Origin: Stenocarpella maydis
Taxonomy: Eukaryota > Ascomycota > Sordariomycetes > Diaporthales > Diaporthaceae
DNA: 64,000 nt
Assembly (NCBI GenBank): GCA_002270565.1
Contig: NQMI01000005.1
Coordinates: forward strand, 868,001-932,000
Direction of reading: 5' to 3'
The notes under the pieces were generated by a model, which was given only the letters and a program-made list of their open reading frames with translations, did not search any database and was not told the origin of the DNA. This document shows positions 45,979 through 56,479 of the stretch, piece by piece. The translations under genes and the position numbers were made by a program. Position 1 is the stretch's first letter. Each line of letters begins with the position of its first letter.

Positions 45979-46656
45979 CTCGAGGTGAGTAGGGAAATAT
46001 GGCTGGTGCGGGGGCTGGTCGACCATGCCCCTCTGGGTCTGTGGTCCGGGATTGCTGCAAACCTCACACGAGGCCTCTCGGACATTCTATAGTGATAACT
46101 TTTAGGTAGGTGTAGTAAGAGAATGGGGTCCACGATATGACCAAGCCATTCGTTAGTGCGCAAACGCAGAGGGACAAACAGTCGTGACCAAGCCTCGTCA
46201 GTCAGCCATACGGGAGGATAGCCTATACTACAGTCTTCTCGGGCGAGTCCCCTCCCCTGCCTGCCCCTGCCCGTCCCCCCTGCCCCCAACCCCTCAGCCA
46301 CTCAGGTGTTGTTCTGGCACGCAGTGGGATCACTAGTTCCCTGCCCCAGTCCCCTGGTGTCGGTAGCTTCCTCCTTGGGAGGTGCGAGGTACCCGTGTGC
46401 TTGGCCAGGTATCTACCTCCTTTCACTCAGTTCCCAGCCGTCATTCTACACCTCAACCAGCTCTCAACTCACACAGCCCAGCAGTATACCTACTCAGACA
46501 GGTGGTATCTGCAGGTTCCGAGCCTGGCCTTTTGTGTCCAGTATGCCTGATGGCCACAGGACAGGGCAGGACAGACTGGACCGCGACGTAGCACAGCTAA
46601 CAGGTACTATGTAGCTCACCTAGATATTAGCGTACTTGTAGTCTGCCAGCCTGATG

Positions 46657-46693
46657 CGTGCATGCACGCATGCACGCACGCACGCACGCACGC
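46657..46693. repeat. GCAC/GCATGCAC microsatellite
   Basis: Alternating GCATGCAC and GCAC units read directly. Confidence 0.9.
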
Positions 46694-47422
46694 CTGTCAG
46701 TTCTTATCGCGCCTTGCTGAGCCCGTCCGAGTCGTGCTCATGACTACTACCTACGTACTACCATGGCACATAGTATGTTGGGTTGCCAGACAACAGTGTC
46801 ATATCATCTCACAAGCCACCACTTGTTGACCCTGACCTTGCCCCGTCGTGTGCAGCCTTCAGTCTTGTCGTCGACCTAGGGCCCCTCCCTCCTCGTTCCA
46901 TGTAATGTATGCATGCGTGCTCTCCCCTTCGCTTGGCACAACCGTCGCAGCAGATACACTGCCTGGTATTCCCAACTATCCCCGTGCCCCCATGACCCTA
47001 TACCCCATCCCAGCGCCCCCTGTTCCCTGCCTGGCACTGGTGGGGGATTTCTAGTTTCGTGCAATACACAGTTTCCACAGCCCTTCCAGAAGGAGGAGCT
47101 TAGGCCTGCTCAATCGTAGGTGCCTACCTGGTAGTGTAGCGTCGCAAAACTCGATTGCCTTGGCCCCTCTCACCCGGCTGTCCGGTTCCCTGGATCCGTC
47201 TTCTTCGACACTACTCGTCGTTGCATTTTACAAGGCGCCAAAGCCCATATTGCCCACGACAGACCTGTCTTCCTTGACTTGCTCTTCTTTCTCTCACCTA
47301 CCCTCCCGACGGGCCTGGCCATCTCATATTACCTTGGGACTTCTACCACATGGACGAGTCAAGATACTAGGCAAACCTGCCCTGACCGTTTCGCCAACTC
47401 TTGCTTTCCAACCTATTCAGCA

Positions 47423-47463
47423 AGGCGGGCAGGCAGGCAGCAGGCAGGCAGGCAGGCAGACAG
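47423..47463. repeat. CAGG microsatellite
   Basis: About nine near-tandem GGCA/CAGG units with one interruption, in the leader region of the 283-aa gene. Confidence 0.85.
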
Positions 47464-47947
47464 ACTCGACGACAGCAAACCACATCCGCAAACCGTCGTG
47501 TCAAGCAACACCTGAGACCGGCAAATTCAGAGGCCATATCCCCGCCCCCCGCGCGGCTTGCGGTCAATACACAAGTACACATCTCCACCATCACCACCCG
47601 CCTCTAGTCCTGTGCCACCAACCACCGCCACCAGCCAGTCAGCACAACACCTGCTGTCTCTCCCAACGGCCTGGCTGAGGTCCTTTCCAGACAAACCGCC
47701 GTGACAGCCACCGCGTCCCTTGCGGACAGCCCGCTAGCCTCGCCATCCCGTGCCCGGCAGACGCAAACACGCCAATCTCGTGCCCTTCTTTGTGTCACCC
47801 CTGCCGCCTTCTGCAACCAGTCTTTCTCTCCTCCCGCCCGGTATCCTGTCCTACGCCTCCTCGGCGTCGCCGTCTTGCATGTCGCGAGATCCCGGCCACT
47901 GATGGTGGTAGGGACCCTTGCGCCCGCGAGCTGGGAAGGGGGCTGCC

Positions 47948-48799
47948 ATGTTTGGTCACTCTGCCCTCGAGACCCGCCAGAGGTCCCAGCCAGCAGATGA
48001 AGACGATGGCCAGCCTTGGTGTACAACCAATCTCGCTGCCGATGACGGCTTCAGCAGCGGACGGGGGATCGATCCGCACCGCGAAGGAACAGCAAATATT
48101 GATGTCCTTACTCGCAAGTTCAGCAATTCGCACCTGCGTCTTGATCACTGCGTCTCGCCTTCTTTGGCACACCCGGAAGCTCCTGCCTGCTCCTCCGTGA
48201 CTTCCCTTGGCCAACCACCAGAGCCCGCTCCGGGCATGACTCTATGCTGTCAAGCGTCTTCATCAGAGGTGCCAGATCGGCATAGTTCAACCCTGTCGAC
48301 AGCGTCGGCTACGGAACCTGACCTCACCAAGCACTCACAAAATCCCAGGCAAGATATCAGGCAGTTACGCCGCAAGCCCTCATCACGCCATCTCAACGAG
48401 GCTCAGGCCAGAGATGCAATCCAGAGACGTGTGGAGGGTATGATATCCAGTGGCGATCAGTGCAATGTGTATACCTCGCCTTTGGTACCTGTTTTCCCCA
48501 TCGAGGCCGGCTACGGTGAAGCCATCAATTGCGAAGTAGGAGCTGACGGCCTGGAGGTCGATGAGGGCGTGGGCGGCGACGATGGGTCGGAAACTGCATT
48601 CATTGACAGGCTATTAGCGTTGCGCCGTGCAAACGGCACACTCGGTATCAGAAAGAGCGGTTTCCCACTTTATCAGTCATCGACCGACACGGCCCTCCGC
48701 TGTCAAAATCTTGTCAGGAATAAGCCAAGAATGAGACGCCGCAAAGCGAAGCAAAAACCGAGCTCCTCTACAACACCCGCGGCTGAATCGCCATGTTGA
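47948..48799 (+). CDS. hypothetical protein (283 aa)
   Basis: I do not recognise a family. The ATG at 47948 (MFGHSALETRQRSQPADEDD) follows a CT-rich leader. The sequence is hydrophilic and Ser-rich in its first half. A more ordered-looking, charged region follows around residues 125-165 (RQLRRKPSSRHLNEAQARDA, IQRRVEGMISSGDQCNVYT). Then comes an acidic glycine-rich stretch and FIDRLLALRRANGTLGIRK, and a basic tail (KPRMRRRKAKQK) that could be a nuclear signal. No signal peptide or membrane span. The patterned charged segments make it more credible than nearby ORFs, but no domain can be named. Confidence 0.5.
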   Translation: MFGHSALETRQRSQPADEDDGQPWCTTNLAADDGFSSGRGIDPHREGTANIDVLTRKFSNSHLRLDHCVSPSLAHPEAPACSSVTSLGQPPEPAPGMTLCCQASSSEVPDRHSSTLSTASATEPDLTKHSQNPRQDIRQLRRKPSSRHLNEAQARDAIQRRVEGMISSGDQCNVYTSPLVPVFPIEAGYGEAINCEVGADGLEVDEGVGGDDGSETAFIDRLLALRRANGTLGIRKSGFPLYQSSTDTALRCQNLVRNKPRMRRRKAKQKPSSSTTPAAESPC

Positions 48800-50380
48800 C
48801 CGGCCTTGCACAAGGGAGTAGACCGATATGCACGCGTATTTCAGTCCTCTTCTCTTATCTTTTTTCTCTTAGCACATTTTTCCCCTCCCAGTCTATTTTT
48901 ACAACGGGCTCTTGGACCTCGTACATTGGTGGGATTATGCCCTTTCTTTGGAATGATCATGGCGTTCCGCGTCCGGACAACGAACCAGCCTGCGGCGTCG
49001 GCAATTTGTTACATTATCGCACTCGGCACAAGTAGATTGATTATATGGGAGACTCAAAACGACGGCAACGTCATGGCGTTGGGGGACTTGATTGCACGAA
49101 GCTGCGACTTCGCTGCCGCTGCCATTTTCGGCCTCGGTGTACATTGGTGCAATACGGCTTGGAGTACAATATTCTTAGGACAATGGCGGCTCACGTCGCG
49201 TCAGTCGGGCGACAGGGTGCCTGCACAAAGGCTTGCATGCCAGCGAGGCTTTGTGCTCGAAAATACGATCCTATCTTGTGTCCTCGGCAGCAACCTGGAC
49301 GGCGTCCAACTCGTGACCATGCAGCGGCTCAGTGTGCAAAGGGACACGCTTGGCAGCATAAGCTGGGTGAACGTTCGGACCTTGCCTCCCTCGGCAGGGC
49401 TGGAGGCTGAACATGCACTTGTGCACCTGTTGGTCTCCAGGCATTTCGCCTCCAGTTTCTCCACCAAATAAGCTGCACCCTCTCTGTCAGGGCCCTTATG
49501 ATGGGCCTCGCTGACAGAGTCCCAAATAGCAACACTAGCCAAAAGGATGGCAGCCCTGCAGTCCCGTAACTGTTGGTACCGAGTGTCCGGTGCATCTGCA
49601 GTGGTTCAGGTACACAGATGGCCGTGGAGCAATGCCATAGGCCATGCCTCAACCCCCTTGGTGTTGTCCACAAGGACCCCAAATTGACGCCCATTCCATG
49701 CATTGGACCAAAGTACACTCACTGGTCGGAGAGTTTCCGCCTCTTCGCCGGCAAGGTATGCCCTTCTGGAATAACACCTCATGGGCCCGAGAAAAAAAAA
49801 AGGAGATTTCGAGGCAACTCACAAAGGAACATCCTCAGTCTTTGTGCTTGCCTCTTTGTGCGTTCGAACATGGTGTTCCAATCCGTGGCTCTCCCACGTC
49901 GGACGAGCCAAGGGAGGAGCTTTAGGGTACTTCCAGACTGCATCCAGGAAGCTATCAAAAATATAGATCTACCTGGGCGAGCCCGAGAATCCCCTCAGGA
50001 TGTAGTGCTCACCGGCGGAGGCTCAAGTGCATGGGCTGCATTCCAGCTGTTGCCACCCACGCATTTGTACGGCAACCAACGCAAGATCGGCCCTGCATAT
50101 CTTTGGTTGCCATGGCATATGGCAGAAAAGCATCTGTTTACCCATCCATATACAGCCTCGTCCGGCTCAACTAAAAGTTTCTCTTCTCAGCACGAAATAC
50201 CTTGTTTTCCTGGACGGCATTTCTTCCTCTTCCAAACGCCTCCCTGGCACTGCATCTCTACCACATCGACCGACTGCCCACGGAGGGTTCCTCGAGGCAG
50301 GAGACCAAGGTCAAGCAGCTACCGGGCCATTGCTTGACTTGACCTCGGCATATTTATTACCTCATACGGGCCCGCGGGAC
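48800..50380. other. intergenic upstream of wetA
   Basis: About 1.6 kb with ORFs of poor quality (48806-49471, 49573-50337). The wetA frame itself stays open upstream to about 50027 without an ATG. No TATA box can be assigned with confidence. Confidence 0.45.
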
Positions 50381-52681
50381 ATGACATTGGCTCCTGGTTC
50401 GGACACGGCTTTTGCTAGAGCCATGGAGTACTCGATAGACAAAGACGAGTTCTGGCAGATGTCCTGCGCTACTGGCCCAGCAGCCGCGGGGACGTCCGCC
50501 GAAGACCCGCGCTCCCCAAGCGACTTCTTTGATCAGTACGTGGTCATGGATGGGGCAGACCCGGGCGGCCTGGGTGCAAGCTTCTTCATGCCGCTGCAGG
50601 GCGGCCAGGGGGAGGGCGGTTTCTCGCCACCCGCGTCGTCCGCCGACGCGTCTGCACCAGATGTCTCGCACATAGCGTCGAATTTCTCGGTCGAGGACAC
50701 GCTAAAGGCCATTTCGTTAGCAGAGACCGCACACCACCAGCCAGTCCGCGGCAGACTCCCCGAGCGGCCGGGCGGCGGCCACAGCGAGGCCACACACCAT
50801 GTCGTGCTAGGGCAGCTTAACCCTGACGCGCTCGAACAAAGGCGGCGGCTCCTGAGTGGTCGACGCGGGCAGGACCAGGCCGCGGGGGGCTCTATTACAG
50901 ACTCGGAGCTCCTCCAGATCGAAGGCCTATCGGTGAATTCGCCCCGTGGCGCGGCCACCCAGCAGACGTCGGGCCCATCTGTGCCACCCACGCCGCCGCC
51001 GCCGCAGGACTGTGCGCCAACCACACCGGCTCACGGCATCCCTTGGGCAACCGAGGGAGCCAACCTCGACCAGCTCGCGCAGAGCACCCGCAGCCACAGG
51101 TCGAAGCGGTTTGAGACGATTTACTCAACCATCAGGAGGGCTGTCGGAGGGCACTCACGAGGGCGAGTGCCGCCGCCGCCACAGCAACCCCAGAGGCAGC
51201 ACCCAAGAACAGCTCCCATCCCTCAGACCATGACGCCCTCACACGCCGAGCCGGCCAAGAAGGTCACCAGGAGGCTAGCCTCGGAGGGCCAGCCCGCATC
51301 TCTCAGCTGGGACAGCCTCCCCATCTCGCCGCCCCTGACAGACCTGAGCAACCTGCAGCCGAACGACGCGGCGACATACGGGAATGGATACCTGGAGGAC
51401 CCCTTCTTCGACCCTACTGCGCCCTTTGATAACTCGTTCGGCCTCGCCCCTCCGGCGCAGATTGTCGGAAAGGGCAACGCCCAGGGCTGCAACATTCCCA
51501 ACACGCCATCGCACACGCCAGACATGAAGAGGGATCACGCAGTGGACGACGAGCTCGCCAAGTTCTTCAACACGAATGACGCGTGGAACCTGGATGGCAG
51601 CTTCGGCGCGACGACGGGGATTGACACGACGTCGTTTCTCTCTGCAGACGGGATCGGCATGGGCACCTGGGGCTTCGACCCGTCATCAGACAGCGGCAGC
51701 AACCTCGACTGGGTGGCGCCCGCAGACGATGCCGACGCCTCGACGCGGAACCTCCACAACCTCACCATCCAGGTGCCGCCATACGTGCAAGACAACCGGC
51801 AGCACCCGGCGCCCCTGTCCGACGACCTCGCCAGCAGCGGCCTGATGATCCACATGCCGCAGCCGCGGGCGCCAGCCACGGCGCCCCTCCTGTCCTCCAC
51901 CGTGGGGCCGATGCGCCCGCCCAACGTCCCGTCGTACCCATTCCCGGAGCAGGCGACGACCCAGCACAACATGCACCCGTTCCGGGGCCCGTACGCAGAC
52001 CACGCCCGCTACGGCGGGACGCCCTCGCAGCAGCAGCGCCGGCCCAAGCCCCGGGCGCCCTCGAGCGGGGCCAGGTACCACCACATGGGGATTGGTGCCG
52101 CCGGGGGCAACGGGGCGGTGGGCGCGGCGTCCATCTCGCCGCGCAAGACGCGGCAGACGAGCTGCTCGTCGTCGTCGTCGCCCAGCCCGACGCCAGGGGG
52201 CAGGCGGTCCCGGTCGGCAGGGCGGCGGCACCACGCGGGGGCGGCGGCGGGGGCAGCGGCAGGGGGGCCCCTGCACCACCGGGCGTCCGCGAGCGACATC
52301 ATGACGGTGCCGACGACAGACGCGCAGACCCACGCGGTGCGCAAGCGGCGCAGCATGCCGTCGTGGCGGGGCCAGAAGCGCGCGGGCTCCACGGCGGCGG
52401 GGGACGCGGGCCCGGGCGGGCTGGGTGGTGGTCTGGGAGGCGGAGGAGGAGGAGGAGGAGGGGGGCCGGGGGCCGGGGGCGTCGGGTTCGTGAACTACAC
52501 GCCCAACGACCACGGCGTGCTCATGACCGGGGTCGCGCCGAGCGGGAGCTCCAAGACCAAGGCGAGGCGGGAGAAGGAGGCGCTCGAGCGGCAGAGGAAG
52601 CTCAGCGAGGCCATGGTCAAGACCATGGCCGAGGCCGGGGTCGACGTGGACCGGCTGAAGCAGGAGGGCATCGTCATCTAA
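50381..52681 (+). CDS. wetA: developmental regulator WetA, conidial maturation (766 aa)
   Basis: WetA acts late in the brlA-abaA-wetA conidiation cascade and controls spore wall maturation and metabolic dormancy; it is nuclear. Single exon as read. The start was chosen at the first in-frame ATG, 50381; the ATG at 50423 (MEYSIDKDEFWQ) is an alternative. The N-terminal part has DKDEFWQ and DFFDQYVVMDG, seen in WetA proteins. The diagnostic C-terminus (about 703-766) reads GFVNYTPNDHGVLMTGVAPS, then GSSKTKARREKEALERQRKL, ending VDRLKQEGIVI. The middle is low complexity, Pro/Ser/Gln-rich, with a poly-Gly run and basic RKRRSMPSWRGQKR. Upstream frame remains open to about 50027, so an upstream exon is possible. 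Long minus-strand ORFs here are GC-rich shadows. Confidence 0.86.
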   Translation: MTLAPGSDTAFARAMEYSIDKDEFWQMSCATGPAAAGTSAEDPRSPSDFFDQYVVMDGADPGGLGASFFMPLQGGQGEGGFSPPASSADASAPDVSHIASNFSVEDTLKAISLAETAHHQPVRGRLPERPGGGHSEATHHVVLGQLNPDALEQRRRLLSGRRGQDQAAGGSITDSELLQIEGLSVNSPRGAATQQTSGPSVPPTPPPPQDCAPTTPAHGIPWATEGANLDQLAQSTRSHRSKRFETIYSTIRRAVGGHSRGRVPPPPQQPQRQHPRTAPIPQTMTPSHAEPAKKVTRRLASEGQPASLSWDSLPISPPLTDLSNLQPNDAATYGNGYLEDPFFDPTAPFDNSFGLAPPAQIVGKGNAQGCNIPNTPSHTPDMKRDHAVDDELAKFFNTNDAWNLDGSFGATTGIDTTSFLSADGIGMGTWGFDPSSDSGSNLDWVAPADDADASTRNLHNLTIQVPPYVQDNRQHPAPLSDDLASSGLMIHMPQPRAPATAPLLSSTVGPMRPPNVPSYPFPEQATTQHNMHPFRGPYADHARYGGTPSQQQRRPKPRAPSSGARYHHMGIGAAGGNGAVGAASISPRKTRQTSCSSSSSPSPTPGGRRSRSAGRRHHAGAAAGAAAGGPLHHRASASDIMTVPTTDAQTHAVRKRRSMPSWRGQKRAGSTAAGDAGPGGLGGGLGGGGGGGGGGPGAGGVGFVNYTPNDHGVLMTGVAPSGSSKTKARREKEALERQRKLSEAMVKTMAEAGVDVDRLKQEGIVI

Positions 52682-53578
52682 AGAAACACGCCTGTCTGTT
52701 GAAATTCACATCAGTTCTTGTTGTATTCCCAGGCGAGGCCGTAATTTCTCCGTCTTTGTTTTTTGAAGCTTCTCTTTGGCGTCTTGGTGGACTGGTGAAC
52801 AAGGAAGGGTTGGGCTTGGGCTGTTGGGGCTGGACTGGCGTGTAAGCTGAACTGCATGAGCGAACTCCGGGTTAAGATTGTGGGAGAGGTGCGTGGTAGA
52901 TTAAATGCCGGTGGAGGGGAAGGCTGGCCCTGGTAGGGTTGGTAATAGACGAGCAAGGGCATAATAGCGGCGGTGGAGTAAAGGGCCAGATACCGTCACC
53001 GATTTCATGTAATTTATTTTTTTCCTCCCTTCGCTTGGTTCTACAAGTCTCGGAAATGGTTGGATCGGCTGTCTCGGATGGCACAAGCCTGCGCGCGGTG
53101 TGGATTGTTTTCTCGCCAGCTCGGGGTTAAGAAAAGCAGGGAGACGGCTTGTCATCACCTTGGTTGGGTGACGGACCAGGCTGAGCAGCTATATATACTT
53201 AGTATGTAGTATATTACCCGGGCATAGACCTGGATCAGTGGGAGATGGGCTCAGGGGTAAAGCGCACAGCACAGGTCGTGTCGAGCAGACGAGTCCGATG
53301 GATTGCATGGCGTCGAGTCGAGGCCCGCTCAAGCCTGAGACCCCTGCAACCGGCCCGTGGTGGGCCCGGCCTCGCCCTGACGTGCCGGGGGGGGCTGTCG
53401 CTCGGCCCCACTGCTAGCCAGACTTTACATAGTCCATGTGGTAGCAGTCCCTGAGTCCAGACGCCCTTCCGTTCACGGAGCTTTAGCCCTCGATATCCTC
53501 TTTCACCCAGCGCACACACGCCCGGAACCACACCAATTCGACATTTGCCTGTCCCAAGCAGCCGCTTACGGTGGCGCA
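52682..53578. other. intergenic, nothing recognised
   Basis: The wetA 3' flank, an AT-rich TATATATACTTAGTATG stretch near 53190, and the leader of the next gene. Short minus ORFs lack features. Confidence 0.45.
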
Positions 53579-54763
53579 ATGGCCTCGGGCTGGTTCGCCA
53601 GCAGGGCCATCGAGCTTATAAGGGCTCGGTCGCTCTTCGTCAACGTCTCCCCCGCGCCGACGAGCCTGTCCGAACGCCGCGCCGTGCTCCACGCCCTCGG
53701 GAGGCACGGCCAGATCGAGGTCTTCAAGAGGCTTCCGGTAGGTCGCCGTCGCTGACAGCCCTGACCGCTGCCACAGCTGACGCCTTCTCTCCACCACAGA
53801 GCCCCGAGACCTTCATCTGCGCCCCGGCCAGGACCGAGCACGCGACAGAGCTGATCAGACACAGCCCCATCACCTTCAAGTTCTTGTCGGAGACGCCCGA
53901 GTCCATAGGCGAGGAGTCCAAGCCGGGGCTACGGGCCGTCGGCGTGGCATCGCCCATCCAGGTGCACCATGAGAGGAACAGAAGGGGCGCCAGCGCCACC
54001 CAGGCAGCAGCAGCAGCAGCAGCAGCAGAAGAAGAAGAAGCAGCAGCAGCCGAGCGGGTGCAGGAGCCGTCCGACGTCGTCAAGACATTCACGATGCACA
54101 TCAACCCGAGCCAGAGCTACTACGGGCACAAGACCAACATCCGGCTGTCGCCGACGCACGGCCCCTGGGCGGCGGCGGCCGGGACGCGCAGCGAGGACAG
54201 GGACTTTGTGTACCTGGCCCTGCGGGACGTCGTCCCGGGCGGCATCGCGCGCGAGGGCCTGTGCGACTGGCACACGGGCGCGCAGCTGTCCGGCGAGCCC
54301 GTGCCGATGAGGGCGCAGGCGGCGGACGCGGTGCTGTGGCACATCATGGAGCGGCAGGCGCGCAAGAGGGGCAGGGCCAGGGCCAGGGACGAGCTGGCGA
54401 GGCCCGGCGGCGGGGGCCTGGCGGCCATCACGAGCGTGGATGCGCTGCTGCGTGGTGGCTGGCCTGCGGGCGAGGCTCGGGGCCACGGGCAGCCGGCGGC
54501 CGGCGCGGAGGNCGGAGGGGCCCGAGGCCGAGTCGGCGCGGGAGGCCGAGTCGGCGCGGGAGGCCGCGCCGCCTGCTCCGCCGCCTGCGGCCCCGCCCAA
54601 GCAGCCGGCTTGGGTCCGGCGGAGGCAGTTCAAGCTGAACCCCCTGGCGGACGGAGGGGCGCATAGCAAGGTGGTCAAGAAGGAGGGCGTTCAGGGGAAA
54701 TGGTTTGACTGGAAGCCTTTGTTCAACAGCCAGGCTGACAGGGTCAAGCTGCCGCGACCATGA
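53579..54763 (+). CDS. hypothetical protein, frame broken by one N (373 aa if N is dropped)
   Basis: No family recognised. Exons 53579-53737 and 53800-54763; the 62-bp intron (GTAGGT..CAG) is phase 0. The first part, SLFVNVSPAPTSLSERRAVL plus HGQIEVFKRL and a later FICAPARTEHATELI, has the beta-alpha-beta look of a divergent RNA-recognition fold, and the MASGWFASRAIELIRARSLF start could be a mitochondrial presequence; both ideas are inference. A CAG/GAA run gives Ala and Glu repeats (about 53999-54055). A later part has YYGHKTNIRLSPTHGPW and DRDFVYLALRDVVPGGIARE. The frame shifts at N54512; ignoring that base restores one frame through to WFDWKPLFNSQADRVKLPRP. The N is therefore probably a sequencing or assembly placeholder. 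Confidence 0.65.
54512..54512. other. single ambiguous base causing an apparent frameshift
   Basis: N lies in a GC-rich segment. The frame before it (codons from 53800) and the coherent frame after it differ by exactly one base, so the N is an extra position. Confidence 0.8.
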
Positions 54764-55634
54764 GCAGAGCCGCTGGGTGAGGGGGTATGGGTCTGAGGCG
54801 CATCGGCAGGCGCAAGGCTCACTTGGGCCTTCATCACCGGCGGTTGAGACAGCGTGTCACGTATCGCGACGAGCTTCTCGGGAGAGCCAATGGCTCTGGA
54901 TCAATCGAATTCTACGCCAGCCACGCGATGGGACTCGTGTGCCACGAGGAACGCCAACTGTCGCTGTGGATCGACGGCTATCTCATGGATCTCTGCAGCA
55001 CAGAAGATGTCCGGCTGCTCGGCACGCAAGGGCAGGAGACCTCAGGCGGAGGAGAGGGAGGGGGGGGGGAGACCTCTGGCCGTAGGTACCTGAAATCAGG
55101 GCACAGGCGGCGCGGCGCTGTCCAGGGGAGCCAGGGAGCCCATGTGCTTGTGCCAGGGGTGGGCTGCAGCCAACCAGGCCGCGCCAAAGGTGACCCTATA
55201 CGTCACCCAGAAGCGCGGCCGACAGGGGAGCAAACAGGACCTCAGCTTAGCCCGCGGGCTAGTGCAGCAACAGGCTCGGCCTGTGAGTCCGCCATCAGAC
55301 CTGAGACGCAACGTCACGGGGCTGCGAGAGAGTGGCCTGTCTGATCTAGATCAGCAAATCTCCTCGGTTTGCTGCTGTGCTACCCAGCCACCAACATGGG
55401 GATGCGGGCCCCCACCGCGATGACGTCGCGAACTGCTCCTGCTCCTGCTCCCTGTCGCTCTGGTGTATCTGGATATATCATGGGACCCGGCTCTCTCTCT
55501 TCATTCCGGACGGCCATGTGTCCCCAGGGCCATCCCGAGCAACCTTGACTTTGGTACCACGGCGCCGTTCGTTGCGGATAAACCACCACAAGCCAGCCAG
55601 GCATCTGCTGAGACAGGCCAAAATCGTCGACAGC
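54764..55634. other. intergenic, nothing recognised
   Basis: Region between the 373-aa gene and the SUR7/PalI gene. ORFs such as 54787-55344 have no features; a G-run lies near 55060. Leader-type sequence precedes 55635. Confidence 0.45.
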
Positions 55635-56479
55635 ATGGCTGTCACCGGCTTCTTCCACCACATCGGCACCTTCTTGTTGTTGGTCGCAACGGTCCTGCTC
55701 GTCATCACGTCCATTTCCGCGCCCGTCGTGAACGACATTGGCCTGCTCAAGGTCAAGCTGAGCAATGCCACCAACGAACACTACTCGGAGGTGTCGTTTG
55801 GCACATTTGGCTACTGCGTCCTGAACACCGCGTAGGCCCATCCCTCGTTGCCGTCCCTCTCGAGGATGCACTTGCTAAAGCCACCCTCCCAGCGATGATT
55901 CCCGTGATGCCTGCTCAGGCCACTCCATTGGATACAGGCCAGCGGACGTCATGACCAGTGTCGAGGACGTTAGCTACTCGGACTATGGCCGCAGGGTCAC
56001 GCGTACGTGCTTGTACCCGCACCCTGGACATTCCTCGCCTGGTTATGAAACAAAGCCACTGACCCATCCCAGACGGCCTCACCAAGGTCATGATCCTCCA
56101 CCCCGTCGCCGCGGGCATCGCCTTCCTCGCCTTCCTCATGGCCCTGGGCTCCGGCTTCTTCGGCTCCCTCCTTGCGGCCTTCACCTCGCTCGTCACCTTC
56201 GTGGTGACGGCGGTGGCGCTCATCTGCGACTTTGTCCTATTCGCCCTCATCCGCGACAACGTCAACGACCAGGACAGCGACTCGCACGCCTACTACAGCG
56301 TCGGGATCTGGACCGTCCTCGTCGCGGGCATCTGCTCGCTGCTCGGCGCCATCATTGTCTTCTTCACGTGCTGCTCCGCGCGCCTCCACAAGCGGAGGAG
56401 CAGCCGGCACGCTGCCACCATCCCTAAGAATGACTACGGCACGCCCGCGGCCGGCCGCCGCAGGCGTAGGTGGTTCTAA
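55635..56479 (+). CDS. SUR7/PalI (Rim9-like) membrane protein (237 aa)
   Basis: Claudin-like plasma-membrane protein; relatives act in eisosomes (Sur7) or in ambient-pH sensing with PalH/Rim21 (PalI/Rim9). Exons 55635-55831, 55893-56002 and 56073-56479; introns of 61 and 70 bp. The first acceptor (CCCTCCCAG) rebuilds NTADDSRDACSGHSIGYRP, with the family's extracellular cysteines: one in GTFGYCVLN and one in ACSGHS. Four membrane spans fit: about 7-29, then three after THGLTKVMILHPV (AGIAFLAFLMALGSGFFGSL, FTSLVTFVVTAVALICDFVL, VGIWTVLVAGICSLLGAIIV). The short basic tail ends RRRRRWF. Size is close to yeast Rim9 and much shorter than Aspergillus PalI, so the exact subfamily is open. Confidence 0.82.

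Larger units (their letters stand above)
42519..47947. other. 5.4-kb gene-poor region with simple repeats
   Basis: Several long-looking ORFs (43786-44556 +, 44359-45318 -, 45462-46301 -) have patternless, Arg/Pro/Ser/Cys-rich translations and no splice or domain support. Simple repeats are scattered here: a CA run, a GGTGCAGCAA minisatellite, a GCAC run and CAGG units. From about 47100 the sequence becomes CT-rich, as a leader for the next gene. Confidence 0.5.

Noticed and set aside
45462..46301. 279-aa minus-strand ORF
   Set aside because: Spans simple repeats (ACAGTG, GTGCAGC); translation is low complexity without a domain.
51686..52513. 275-aa minus-strand ORF
   Set aside because: Antisense shadow of wetA, Arg/Pro/Gly-rich.
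53929..54678. 249-aa minus-strand ORF
   Set aside because: Antisense shadow of the 373-aa gene caused by GC-rich third positions.
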